This document shows positions 27,735 through 38,107 of a stretch of DNA of 64,000 nt, in pieces; position 1 is the first letter of the stretch; each line of letters begins with the position of its first letter. Source of the DNA: Gimesia benthica (GTDB lineage Bacteria; Planctomycetota; Planctomycetia; Planctomycetales; Planctomycetaceae); contig NZ_CP043930.1 of NCBI RefSeq assembly GCF_009720525.1, positions 248,001 through 312,000 on the forward strand, in the 5' to 3' direction. The translations under genes were made by a program, and so were the position numbers. The notes under the pieces are model-generated. The model ran no database searches and was not told where the DNA came from. It worked only from the letters and a program-made list of their open reading frames with translations.

Positions 27735-29042
27735 TTAGTTACAGGTCGAACAGGCTGGCTCACAGACCTGAACCAGTACCTTTTTGGGTACTCTTCGGCA
27801 GACCTGAACCGGTACCTCTTTTTCGACGGTATAGGGCACACAGACTGTGTAAGACTGCTGTACGACACGGGGCACCCGCTTGCAGACAGTTACCTTACGG
27901 GTGCAGGTACGCTGCTCAGGAACGCAGACAGTGTAGTTAACCTGGCGAGTCTTTTCCTCTTTGACAAAGGAACAGACTTTGACATCGCAGGTCCGAGTTT
28001 CCTGACGGCAGAGTTGCACCTGATAGTTATACTGCTGAGGCACACATTTCACGTCACAGACTTTGACGGTACGTGTCCGGGTTTCAGGACGGCAGAGCTG
28101 AACGTTGTAGGTGTACTTCTCGGGAACACAGACGGTCTCACAAACCTGCACGGTACAAGTCCGTTGCTCTGGCTTACAGCACTGAACTTCATAGGTGAAT
28201 GGTACCTGTTCGCACTGCTGCTGGTAGGACGTGTATTCGACCTTTTTCTGTACAACCTTCGGCACCCAGACCCGCTGTGTGCAGACGGGAGTACAGGCGG
28301 GCTGACAACAGTCGCCACAGGTCCCACAATCACCACATGCGGGGGCAGGGCAGGCGGTCTCGATAGGACGGTCTTCCCAGTGTCCCTGGTCTTCACAGAC
28401 AGTTCGATAGCGTTTGACGGGCACGCATTTCATGACGGTCCGCATGCCGGTCCGTTTTTCGGTGTAAGGTACATTCACAGTGTAGGTCTGCTGGACGTCT
28501 TTGGTGACGACTTTCTGAACCATCCGGGTCGCGGTTCGCTGTTCGGTGTAGGGAACGTTGACCGTGTATTCCTGCTGCTCATCCCGCCAGAACCGTTGTT
28601 CGACCATGCGGGTCGCAGTACGGGTTTCGTAGTAGGGCACGTTGACGGTGTAGGATTTCTGAGAGGTCTTCCAGATCGGTTTACAGACGACATACTTCTC
28701 AGTCCGTGTGCGCACTTCCGGAACATACGCCGTGTAAGTCTGAGTGATCTCTTTCACTTCAGGTACATTGTCGTAGATGGTGACATCCCGCTGCCGAGTT
28801 TCTGTTCGATAAGCGGTACAGTGAACCTTGCGGGTTTCTGTTACCATCTCAGGCACCATCACTGTCTGTTCGACTGTCTTGCAGGCGGGTTTGCATGTGA
28901 TCGTCGCACAGGGATCACATCCGCTCACACAAGGTGCAGAGCTCACACAACACAACTGCGATCGACACTTACCTGCCTGAACTGCAGTAGTCATCATCAT
29001 GATGGCTGCAGCCACACTCGCGATTTTGAGTATCGATTTCAC
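27735..29042 (-). CDS. cysteine-rich YTV-repeat cell-wall protein
   Basis: 435 residues with a signal peptide (MKSILKIASVAAAIMMM, cut near VQAGK). The body is made of repeats around YTVNVPYTE-RTATRMV (three copies near 120-230, a fourth YTVCVPYTV near the end) and a Cys-rich second half with repeated YxVQLCRPETRT and CVPE blocks. This matches the YTV protein family first described from the planctomycete Rhodopirellula baltica, where such proteins were associated with the proteinaceous cell wall; crosslinking by cysteines is an inference. I chose a GTG start because GGGGAGGA lies three bases before it; an ATG 21 bases upstream lacks a site. Confidence 0.88.
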   Translation of the reverse strand: MKSILKIASVAAAIMMMTTAVQAGKCRSQLCCVSSAPCVSGCDPCATITCKPACKTVEQTVMVPEMVTETRKVHCTAYRTETRQRDVTIYDNVPEVKEITQTYTAYVPEVRTRTEKYVVCKPIWKTSQKSYTVNVPYYETRTATRMVEQRFWRDEQQEYTVNVPYTEQRTATRMVQKVVTKDVQQTYTVNVPYTEKRTGMRTVMKCVPVKRYRTVCEDQGHWEDRPIETACPAPACGDCGTCGDCCQPACTPVCTQRVWVPKVVQKKVEYTSYQQQCEQVPFTYEVQCCKPEQRTCTVQVCETVCVPEKYTYNVQLCRPETRTRTVKVCDVKCVPQQYNYQVQLCRQETRTCDVKVCSFVKEEKTRQVNYTVCVPEQRTCTRKVTVCKRVPRVVQQSYTVCVPYTVEKEVPVQVCRRVPKKVLVQVCEPACSTCN

Positions 29043-29251
29043 GATTCCTCCCCTTTTGATCATTGGTCTGACATCATAGTTCCGGAAGACAACGTACCCG
29101 TAAAATCAGATCGCAGCGGGTTGGATTTCCCTGAAATTTGAAAACGGTTGTACGCGCATCTAGCATACCATGTTAACATAGGAATTCTACAGAAAATATC
29201 AATTATAACGAAAAACTAACAATCACAAAGAACTTACGACCAGACAACCCC

Positions 29252-30388
29252 ATGAGATACCAGATGTCCACCTCATTAAAGCTTAAACCCCAACCAGGCC
29301 TCCTGCTGGGATACCTGTTTTTATGCTGCCTGCCTGCTGCCAGTGCGGAAAATCAGAAACTCGCTCCGCACACTCGGATTGTGACATCCAGGGAAGCCGA
29401 TCTGAAAACCGCGGAAGGCATCAAACAAAAACTCAACCCCGGAGAAGTGGTTCTCATCACGGAAAAGAATCAGGAGTGGCTCTGGGTGCCTCTGCTGGGA
29501 GGCTGGGTGCGGGAGACTGATGTCAGAATCCCGGGCGATCTTATTTCATATCTGGACAAGGCAATTCAAGAGAAGCCAATCGTGGAGCGGTACCAGCTTC
29601 GAGCCATTGCCCGCCAGGAGCTGAAACAATACGAGGCGGCGATAGCTGACATTGATGCAGCAATCAAACTGAAACCAGACAACGCCCATCTGTATATTAA
29701 CCGGGCCGGGATTCGACGTTTACAACAGCAGAATCGGGCGGCACTGGATGATCTGAATCACGCGATCAAACTGGCCCCGCACAGCGCACACGCCTATCAG
29801 CTGCGTGGCATGCTTTATCTGGAAGACCATCAGCCAAAATTCGCGATCGATGATTTCAATCGGGCTCTGAAACGGAATCCCAAAGCAGTGGACTCACTCA
29901 ATGCCCGCGGCATCGCGTATCTGGAGCAGGGGAAACCCGATCTGGCGCTGCAAGACTTCGATGAAGCAATCAAGCTCAACAACTTCGTATCGCAAGTATT
30001 CGGAAATCGAGCCGGCGTCTGGGAAGAGAAACAGCAATATGCAGCCGCGATAAAAGATTATCAGCGGGCGATTGAACTCAATCCACTCTCACCGATCGTA
30101 CACAATGATCTGGCCTGGCTTTACGCAACCTGCCAGGCCCCGGAATTCCGAAACCCCAAAGCAGCGGTGCTGCATGCGAAACAGGCCTGTGAACTGACCC
30201 AGTCACAGGATGCCAATCTGCTCGACACATTAGCGACTGCTTATCAGGCGAATGACCAGCTCGAACTGGCCATAAAAACACTGGATTCCGCCATCCAGAA
30301 AGCTGCTCCCGAAGGTAAGTCTGAAATGCAGGAGAAGCTGTCAAAATACAGAAAAATGCAGGATCTCGCTCAAGATCAACAGGATTAA
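29252..30388 (+). CDS. exported protein with SH3-like domain and TPR array
   Basis: 378 residues. A signal peptide (about 12-32, ending ASAEN) is followed by an SH3-like segment (40-90, GEVVLITEKNQEWLWVPLLGGWV) and about six TPR repeats (from about 105 to 360; for example AIADIDAAIKLKPDNAHLYINRAGIRRLQQ). Such proteins act as scaffolds for protein contacts in the periplasm; partners are unknown. Two ATGs 12 bases apart are possible starts. The upstream spacer (29064-29251) is AT-rich and serves divergent promoters. Confidence 0.8.
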   Translation: MRYQMSTSLKLKPQPGLLLGYLFLCCLPAASAENQKLAPHTRIVTSREADLKTAEGIKQKLNPGEVVLITEKNQEWLWVPLLGGWVRETDVRIPGDLISYLDKAIQEKPIVERYQLRAIARQELKQYEAAIADIDAAIKLKPDNAHLYINRAGIRRLQQQNRAALDDLNHAIKLAPHSAHAYQLRGMLYLEDHQPKFAIDDFNRALKRNPKAVDSLNARGIAYLEQGKPDLALQDFDEAIKLNNFVSQVFGNRAGVWEEKQQYAAAIKDYQRAIELNPLSPIVHNDLAWLYATCQAPEFRNPKAAVLHAKQACELTQSQDANLLDTLATAYQANDQLELAIKTLDSAIQKAAPEGKSEMQEKLSKYRKMQDLAQDQQD

Positions 30389-30707
30389 GCAACCTGAACA
30401 CCGTTCACAGTCTCATTTTAGTGTCTGAAGGTGGTCTCCGCAGCTATCCAATCTGGCCGGCATGAGCCTTTTTCGGAATTCCCAAATAGAAACCGAAAAG
30501 CGACAACGCGACAATCCGCATGCCTTACCTAAAGTTACGCACTGTCAACTAGGTAAACTATTCCAGAGAGTCTGTTCATAATTAAGACACCAAAGAATTC
30601 ATTCCGATACCCAGTTCTACGGAGCATTGATGGATCGCCTCCGGTCGGTAGATGGAACTAGGACACGCGAGTAATCGCACCGCCACCTCGATGAACTGAG
30701 CCACCGA
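30389..30707. other. spacer upstream of the HtrA gene
   Basis: A 319-base spacer. It must hold the HtrA promoter. I see no clear hairpin terminator for the TPR gene and no convincing ORF. Confidence 0.4.
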
Positions 30708-32105
<1,398 letters not shown>

Positions 32106-32152
32106 GCTCAGTTAACAGATCCATCATTCAGTTCATCAACTGGATCCATCAG

Positions 32153-32193
32153 CCCGACACGCTTTTTGTATAAGCGTGCCGGGTTCTTTTTTT
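32153..32193 (+). terminator. terminator after the HtrA gene
   Basis: CCCGACACGCTT pairs with AAGCGTGCCGGG (one mismatch in 12), followed by TTCTTTTTTT. It lies about 50 bases after the stop. Confidence 0.9.
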
Positions 32194-32343
32194 ACAAGCT
32201 ATGAATTCGATCAACAGGCTACGCTCAGAATCTGTACCTCACCGCCTCGCCAGGCGGGACTCTTGTCTGATATGATGAGCTTCGTTGTCGAACTCACATG
32301 GACTCGATTTACAGTCCATCCAACCCCGCTTTTAGAATCACCT

Positions 32344-33270
32344 ATGGCTGCCGCTTTCCACGAATTTGATCTGATCAAATGGATCCAGACCCGTTGCCCG
32401 GCTCCTCCGCATGACCTGCGGAGCATCGGCGATGATACTGCCATTGTGCAACCGCAGGCGGGCAGGGAGCTGCTACTGGCAACCGACATGTTGATGGAAG
32501 GGACGCATTTCACGTTTCCTCCTGCGACTCCTGAACTGGCTGGTCGCAAGGCGCTGGCAGTGAATCTCAGTGACATCGCCGCGATGGCGGGAGAACCGCA
32601 TTCCGCCCTGGTCAGTCTGGCGTTACCCCGTTCACGGGGGGCTGAATTTGCCAAGTCTGTCATGCAGGGCCTGATAGACCTCGCCAGAGAATTTCACGTT
32701 GAGGTCATCGGCGGTGACACGAACAGCTGGGACGGCCCACTGGTGATCAACGTCGCGGTCATGGGGATGGCTCCGAGCCTGCAGTCAATTACACGTTCCA
32801 ATGCCCGTGACGGGGACTGGATCTTCGTTACCGGCGCTCTGGGTGGCAGCATGGCGTCACATCACCTGACCTTTACGCCACGCATCAGGGAAGCAATGCT
32901 CCTCAGGCAAACGGTCTCCCTGCACGCGATGATCGACATCAGCGATGGACTGGCTTCTGATCTGCAGCATATAACAACTGAATCAGGCGTGGGAGCCGTG
33001 ATCCGCTCAGAGCAGCTTCCCATCAACGCCTGCCTTTCTGCAGAACTGACTGAAGCAGAGCGTCTGCAGAAGGCACTTTCCGACGGCGAAGACTTCGAAC
33101 TGCTCTTCACAGTCTCACCTGAAGATGGACAAAAACTGCTCGAGCAGAACCCGCTCTCAATTCCACTTACGCACCTGGGTGAAATCAATACAGGGCAGGG
33201 GGCGTTCCTGCAACAACCCGACGGTTCCCGCGTTTCACTGGAACGAAGTGGCTGGCAGCATCAACTCTGA
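32344..33270 (+). CDS. thiL: thiamine-monophosphate kinase ThiL
   Basis: 308 residues matching ThiL throughout: FHEFDLIKWI start, SIGDDTAIV (Mg-ATP site), LATDMLMEGTHF, KALAVNLSDIAAMAGEP, VIGGDTN, MIDISDGLASDL and the C-terminal SDGEDFELLFTV. It phosphorylates thiamine monophosphate to thiamine diphosphate, the last step of the pathway. The frame is open 56 codons upstream, but the ATG at 32344 places the family start correctly; no strong ribosome site is visible. No other thiamine genes or TPP riboswitch are seen nearby. Confidence 0.93.
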   Translation: MAAAFHEFDLIKWIQTRCPAPPHDLRSIGDDTAIVQPQAGRELLLATDMLMEGTHFTFPPATPELAGRKALAVNLSDIAAMAGEPHSALVSLALPRSRGAEFAKSVMQGLIDLAREFHVEVIGGDTNSWDGPLVINVAVMGMAPSLQSITRSNARDGDWIFVTGALGGSMASHHLTFTPRIREAMLLRQTVSLHAMIDISDGLASDLQHITTESGVGAVIRSEQLPINACLSAELTEAERLQKALSDGEDFELLFTVSPEDGQKLLEQNPLSIPLTHLGEINTGQGAFLQQPDGSRVSLERSGWQHQL

Positions 33271-33282
33271 AGTGGCAACCGC

Positions 33283-34773
33283 TTAATACTCACGCCGCTG
33301 TCGGGATGAGGGGATATTCATCGCTTTGCGATATTTGGTTACGGTTCGTCGTGCGAGGTTGTAACCTTCCTTCGCCAGGGCATCGACCAGTGCGTCATCA
33401 CTGAGCGGTTTGCTTTTGTCTTCCCCATCGATGATCTCTTTCATCTTGAGACGGATAATGCCCCAGGCCACGTCTTCCCCGTCGGAGGTCTTGGTACCAC
33501 CGCCAAAGAAACGCTTGAGAGGATACAGGCCACGCGGAGTCTGGATCCATTTATCATCGACGGCACGCGAGACAGTCGTAACATGCACGCCAACCACATC
33601 TGCGATCTGCTGCATTTTGAGGGGGACGATGTATTCCGGACCGTTGTCGAGAAAGTCGGTCTGGAAGTCGACAATCGCCTGCGCCACACGCTTCAAAGTG
33701 CTATGCCGCTGCTCGATGGCTTCAATCAACCATTTGGCAGCATCGATCTTCTTCTTGATGTAGTCTTTGGTCTGATCGTCATTTTTATTGCGGAGCAGTT
33801 GTGCGTAATGCCGGCTGATCCGCAGTGGTGGTGTGTACTCATTCTCAAGTTCGACCACGTACTTGCCGTTTTCGTCTTTTTTGACAAAGACATCCGGCGT
33901 CACTTTCAAGACCGGTTCTGATTCAAATCCACGTCCGGGAAATGGATCCAGGTAACGCAGATAGGACATCGCATTTTTAATGGTGTCGATTGAGTAGCCG
34001 GTCTTTCGCTGAATGACAGGCAACCGGTTTTGTCCCAGATCTTCCAGGTGTGACGTGATCAGGGTGACCAGCACATCGCGATAGGGAGCGTCCGGCTTAA
34101 GTTGCAGGAGCAGACACTCTTTCAAATCCCGCGCCCCCACGCCGGGAGGATCACATTTCTGAATGAGGTGCAGGGCGGTTTCGGCCTCTTCCTGCGAAAT
34201 TGGTTTTCCATAGACCTGCACGATCTCGGGCAGGGAACTCTGCAACCGACCATTATGGTCGAGGTTCTGAATCAGATATTCGCCGAATTCCTTGATCTCG
34301 TGAGAACAGGAGAAGTAATGAAACTGTTCCAGCAGGTATTCATTGATGGTCTGCTGGCGTTCTGAAATATTGGCGACCGCATCGTTGTTGCGCTCGATGT
34401 CTTCGCTGATCCGGTTCGACGAAGGCTTGGTCGCCGAAGTCACATTATCTTCCGGCCACTGTTCTGCCATCTCGAGCAGTCGTTCGAAATCGGACTCGTT
34501 GTTGGTTTCGTTGCCGGCGACCATCTCTTTTTCGTCGAGCTTGTAACTGTTGGCATCGTCGTCAGCCTGACTCCGCATCAGTTCCGTTTCGGTGTCCGTC
34601 GTCCCTTCAGTATCACTGACCCGTTCCAAACAGACGTTCTCTGCCAGTTCCTGGTCAATGCGTTCCTCCAACGCCTGTAACGGGAGTTGCAGAATCTCCA
34701 TGGACTGGATCATCCGGGGAGCCAGCTTCATCTGCTGGCCCAGTTTCATTTGTTGTGAAATATTCAGATGCAT
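33283..34773 (-). CDS. rpoN: RNA polymerase sigma-54 factor RpoN
   Basis: 496 residues. Region I is Gln/Leu-rich ([35 protein letters not shown]), the acidic region II spans about 45-125, and the core-binding and helix-turn-helix region III carries [22 protein letters not shown] and the RpoN box [12 protein letters not shown] near the end, which reads the -24 element. It directs enhancer-dependent transcription. It lies 59 bases after recR on the same strand, so it probably shares the dnaX-ybaB-recR transcript. It converges with thiL with 12 bases between stops. Confidence 0.96.
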   Translation of the reverse strand: MHLNISQQMKLGQQMKLAPRMIQSMEILQLPLQALEERIDQELAENVCLERVSDTEGTTDTETELMRSQADDDANSYKLDEKEMVAGNETNNESDFERLLEMAEQWPEDNVTSATKPSSNRISEDIERNNDAVANISERQQTINEYLLEQFHYFSCSHEIKEFGEYLIQNLDHNGRLQSSLPEIVQVYGKPISQEEAETALHLIQKCDPPGVGARDLKECLLLQLKPDAPYRDVLVTLITSHLEDLGQNRLPVIQRKTGYSIDTIKNAMSYLRYLDPFPGRGFESEPVLKVTPDVFVKKDENGKYVVELENEYTPPLRISRHYAQLLRNKNDDQTKDYIKKKIDAAKWLIEAIEQRHSTLKRVAQAIVDFQTDFLDNGPEYIVPLKMQQIADVVGVHVTTVSRAVDDKWIQTPRGLYPLKRFFGGGTKTSDGEDVAWGIIRLKMKEIIDGEDKSKPLSDDALVDALAKEGYNLARRTVTKYRKAMNIPSSRQRREY

Positions 34774-34832
34774 ATATTATCCGAATTCAAACTCATCATG
34801 GTTGTTAAAAGAAAACAAATGAAAATGAAAAC

Positions 34833-35459
34833 CTAGAACCTTTGTCGTCCCTGCAAGGCATCCGCCAACATCTCTTTATTCGCAAATTCCAGGACGCTGC
34901 CGGAAGCGATTCCGCGCGCCAGCCTGGTAATCTCTACATTTTCGTGTTCGAGCAGATTCGAAATGTAGAGAGCAGTCCCGTCCCCTTCCAGGGTCGGGTT
35001 GGTAGCCATAATAATTTCCTGTACGCCATCCTGCTTGACCCGGCGCACCAGGGCGTTGATCGTCAGATCATCGGGGCCGACTCCTTCCAGGGGAGAAATT
35101 CGTCCCTGCAGCACATGATACACACCCTGAAACGAACTGGTGGCTTCCAGTGAAACCACATCCCGGGGCTGTTCGACAACACAGACCAGTTTTTTATCCC
35201 GTCGTGAATCAGCACAGATGCTGCAGACGTCCTGTTCGGTCAGGTTAAAGCAGATCTTGCAGGGATGAATCGCCTGTTTTACGGCAATGATGGCATCCGC
35301 CAGTTGACGCGCTTCGGCCTCGGGAATCGAGAGGACATAGTGCGCCAGACGTTCCGCCGACTTGCGACCGATTCCGGGCAGCGTAGCAAACTGGTCAATC
35401 AATTGCCCCACGCTGGAACCATAAGGATGAGACTGATTCTCTCTTCCACGAAACGCCAT
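34833..35459 (-). CDS. recR: recombination protein RecR
   Basis: 208 residues: an N-terminal helix-hairpin-helix ([20 protein letters not shown], near 27-46), a four-Cys zinc finger ([16 protein letters not shown]) and a Toprim domain ([27 protein letters not shown], then the [12 protein letters not shown] motif). RecR works with RecO/RecF to load RecA at gaps. It follows ybaB by 83 bases, in the widespread dnaX-ybaB-recR order. Confidence 0.96.
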   Translation of the reverse strand: MAFRGRENQSHPYGSSVGQLIDQFATLPGIGRKSAERLAHYVLSIPEAEARQLADAIIAVKQAIHPCKICFNLTEQDVCSICADSRRDKKLVCVVEQPRDVVSLEATSSFQGVYHVLQGRISPLEGVGPDDLTINALVRRVKQDGVQEIIMATNPTLEGDGTALYISNLLEHENVEITRLARGIASGSVLEFANKEMLADALQGRQRF

Positions 35460-35542
35460 AAAAGTGAACTCTTTATAATGAGAAATCGACGAACGAAGCC
35501 CAGCGATACCTGGCTGGAAATCAGGGGGAGGGGAACCTCAGC

Positions 35543-35896
35543 CTACGAATTGGGATTGAACTTGGACAATGCCTCATCGAGACCGGGGATGTTTAGCCCT
35601 CCTGTGATTTGAGCCATTTCTTCCGCTGCACCCTCGCGGGCTTTATCGAGAGCGGCATTGGTTGCTGCTGTGACCAGATCTTCCAGCATTTCCTTGTCAC
35701 CGCTCTCCAGCAGTGTCGGATCAATGGTGACACCCAGAATTTTCTGCTGGCCGTTGGCTTCTACAGTCACCATGCCACCACCTGCGGCGCCTTCGAACTT
35801 CAGCTTGGCCAGTTTGTCCTGCATTTCCTGCATCCGTCCCTGCATTTCCGAAAACTGCTTCATCATGCCGGCCAGATTTCCCAGTCCTTTGAACAT
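35543..35896 (-). CDS. ybaB: YbaB/EbfC nucleoid-associated protein
   Basis: 117 residues of the YbaB/EbfC family: a helical N-terminus (MKQFSEMQGRMQEMQDKLAKLKFEG), a central sheet (GGGMVTVEANGQQKILGVTIDPTLL) and a C-terminal helix (EDLVTAATNAALDKAREGAAEEM). It forms DNA-binding dimers. It starts only two bases after the dnaX stop, so the two are translationally linked. Confidence 0.95.
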   Translation of the reverse strand: MFKGLGNLAGMMKQFSEMQGRMQEMQDKLAKLKFEGAAGGGMVTVEANGQQKILGVTIDPTLLESGDKEMLEDLVTAATNAALDKAREGAAEEMAQITGGLNIPGLDEALSKFNPNS

Positions 35897-35898
35897 GG

Positions 35899-37686
35899 CT
35901 ATGATTCCTCTTTTTTCTCTTCCGTTTTGACTTTTAAGACATCCACTCGCACGCTCTGGGCATTAAACACAGTCAGTGCCTCTTGCAGAAATTCATCTCC
36001 AGCAGGTGCCAGATCTCGTTTTTCCACCCGTTTTTTTTGTGCTAGTGAGTTATTTTCGTCTGCGGCATCTTCTGCTTCTGCTGGTTCCTGAACAATCAGA
36101 CGGATCTTGGCCCGCTCTCCTGTCAGTTTCTCCAACGCTGCTTCGAGTTTGACCATCATTTCAGGTCGTTCGCAGTACTGTTTGGCAAAATTATAGCTCT
36201 TGGAGAATTGTAAATCCAGCTGTTTCGGCCCAGAAATTGCTATTGACGCCACCCCCTTCAGGGAGTCTTTCAACAGATCCCCTGTATTTTCAATAAGTTG
36301 CGACAACAGTAAACTTTCCATCCCAGCCCGGAGTGGAATCAAATCCCGGGTAGGAGGTGGGCTTTCAATTGAATTTGACGCTACAACCGATTGATTTTCA
36401 TTTTTTTTTTCAATTTTTTTTTGATCGACAGCCGGTTGAGGAGCCGGTTCCGGACGGGAAGGGGTTTCCCGGGGAGGGGGAGCAGGAGCTGAAACCGGGG
36501 CTGCAGAGACTGCGGGACGGGGGGCGGCGGCCATCGCTGGGACTGCCCCGCCTGATTTCACAAACGCACACAACTGGTCGAGGTCTTCCAGCAGAGACAT
36601 CCGGATCAACGCCAGCTCGACCAGGGCACGACCATGGCTGGCGCGGAACATTTTATTCCGCGCTTCATTCAAAACCTGAAACGCTGCCAGGCAGGTATGA
36701 ATTCCCCAGACTTCCGCCTGTCGTTGCAGGCTCTCCCGATTATTTTCCGAGATGGCCAGCAGCGTAACATCATTGGCGCCACTCGCCACGACCGACAGAT
36801 CGCGCAGGTAATTCAGGAGCTGATCAACCAGCTCATTCAGCTGCACGCCTGAGGTCAGGGCTGCATCAAACAGTGAGAGCGCTACATCCCGCTTTCGCTG
36901 CATCAACGCATCCAGTAGTCCAATCAAACGCTCATCACTGGCAGTCCCCAGGATACGGTGCACACCTTCTGCCGTCAGTTTATCTTCACCAAACGACAGC
37001 AGCTGGTCAAAAATGGACTGGCTGTCCCGCATTGAACCGCCGGCCCGCCGGGCAACCAGCTGGATGGCATCATCGGCAACTGTGACCCCTTCTGCTTCCG
37101 CGATCTGTCTGAGTCGTTCACAGATACTCGTCTCTTCGATATACCCGAAATCGAACCGCTGACAACGGGACAGAATCGTATCGGGTAACTTATTGGGCTC
37201 GGTCGTACAGAAGATGAATTTAACGTTCGGAGGCGGCTCTTCCAGCGTTTTCAGCAGGGCGTTGAAGGCCTCTTTGGTCAGCATGTGCACTTCGTCGATG
37301 ATGTAGATCTTGTATTTGGATCGCATCGAACGCACATTAACATTGGCCCGCAGCGAGCGGATATCATCAATCCCGCGGTTCGACGCACCGTCGATTTCCA
37401 GAACGTCGACATCGCTGCCTGTCGCTATGTTCTGACAGATTTCGCACTCGCCGCAGGGGATTCCATCCTGCGTGTTGGGACAGTTCAAAGCCTTGGCTAA
37501 AATTCGGGCCATCGACGTTTTACCGACTCCGCGGGCTCCGGTAAACAGGTAGGCGTGTGCGACCCGGTCTCCCCGGATGGCGTTCTGCAGCGCCCGGGCA
37601 ACCATTTCCTGTCCCACCACTTCCGAGAAGTTTTGCGGGCGAAAACGACGGGCCAGCACGGTGTACTGTAGCGATTGTTTGGACAT
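35899..37686 (-). CDS. dnaX: DNA polymerase III subunits tau and (predicted) gamma
   Basis: 595 residues of the clamp-loader ATPase: Walker [10 protein letters not shown] (50-58), zinc cysteines C69/C78/C81/C84, Walker B DEVHML (131-136), sensor region [23 protein letters not shown]. The AAA+ and collar domains end near 370; then comes a Pro/Ala-rich linker and a basic stretch with two poly(A) codon tracts (422-429), then a tau-specific C-terminus (about 440-595). A one-base slip in either tract gives an early stop and a gamma-like product of about 425-440 residues. First gene of the dnaX-ybaB-recR-rpoN block. Confidence 0.96.
   Translation of the reverse strand: MSKQSLQYTVLARRFRPQNFSEVVGQEMVARALQNAIRGDRVAHAYLFTGARGVGKTSMARILAKALNCPNTQDGIPCGECEICQNIATGSDVDVLEIDGASNRGIDDIRSLRANVNVRSMRSKYKIYIIDEVHMLTKEAFNALLKTLEEPPPNVKFIFCTTEPNKLPDTILSRCQRFDFGYIEETSICERLRQIAEAEGVTVADDAIQLVARRAGGSMRDSQSIFDQLLSFGEDKLTAEGVHRILGTASDERLIGLLDALMQRKRDVALSLFDAALTSGVQLNELVDQLLNYLRDLSVVASGANDVTLLAISENNRESLQRQAEVWGIHTCLAAFQVLNEARNKMFRASHGRALVELALIRMSLLEDLDQLCAFVKSGGAVPAMAAAPRPAVSAAPVSAPAPPPRETPSRPEPAPQPAVDQKKIEKKNENQSVVASNSIESPPPTRDLIPLRAGMESLLLSQLIENTGDLLKDSLKGVASIAISGPKQLDLQFSKSYNFAKQYCERPEMMVKLEAALEKLTGERAKIRLIVQEPAEAEDAADENNSLAQKKRVEKRDLAPAGDEFLQEALTVFNAQSVRVDVLKVKTEEKKEES
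36401..36422 (-). promoter_or_regulatory. double poly(A) slippage site in dnaX
   Basis: The coding strand has A9, then TTG, then A10. Codons are CAA AAA AAA ATT GAA AAA AAA AAT. One added A in the first tract gives AAT TGA; one added A in the second gives AAA TGA. A lost A in either tract leads to TAG about ten codons or fewer after the second tract. Both tracts lie in the linker between the clamp-loader core and the tau tail. Confidence 0.7.
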
Positions 37687-38107
37687 GCGTAACTTCAGGA
37701 ATCGAAATCAAATAGAGGCATTGTTTGGCAAACGGCAATCGTCTGACTGCTCAAACATCTACAATAGGAGACTCCGGGCTGTTTATCCAGTGAGAGAGTA
37801 GCCCTGATTGAGATCTGCATCGCGAATCGACACGGGAAATGAAAACAGGGGCGAAATACTGCCCCCTCGTACACCTGGAATAAACCGCTGTGGGCTGCTT
37901 CGGTTAAGATCTGACCCGGTCAACGACTACCCCACCATACTCGGGGACAGCATTCCGCCCCTGAATTGATAGCGTATCAACGCGTGAACCATGCATTATG
38001 GAGCTAATTTTCCAATCGTCAACCCACTGCCATTTGATTTCCGACGCGGAATCATCGAAAATCAAAAAAACCTGTGATAATCCGCACCCATATATCAGAA
38101 ACCGATT
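37687..38107. other. spacer between dnaX and amidase, possible gene remnant
   Basis: A 421-base spacer with the divergent promoters. In the minus strand, roughly 38060 down to 37904, an open frame ends in a protein-like segment (LSIQGRNAVPEYGGVVVDRVRS is its last part) with normal codon use but no plausible start, because it would run back into the amidase gene. It may be the C-terminal remnant of a lost gene. Nothing else is evident. Confidence 0.3.

Noticed and set aside
27729..29141. A 470-codon open frame on the plus strand, antisense to the YTV gene
   Set aside because: It mirrors the repeat-biased codons of the YTV gene, has no signal, domain or ribosome site, and the minus-strand reading has a clear signal peptide, repeats and terminator.
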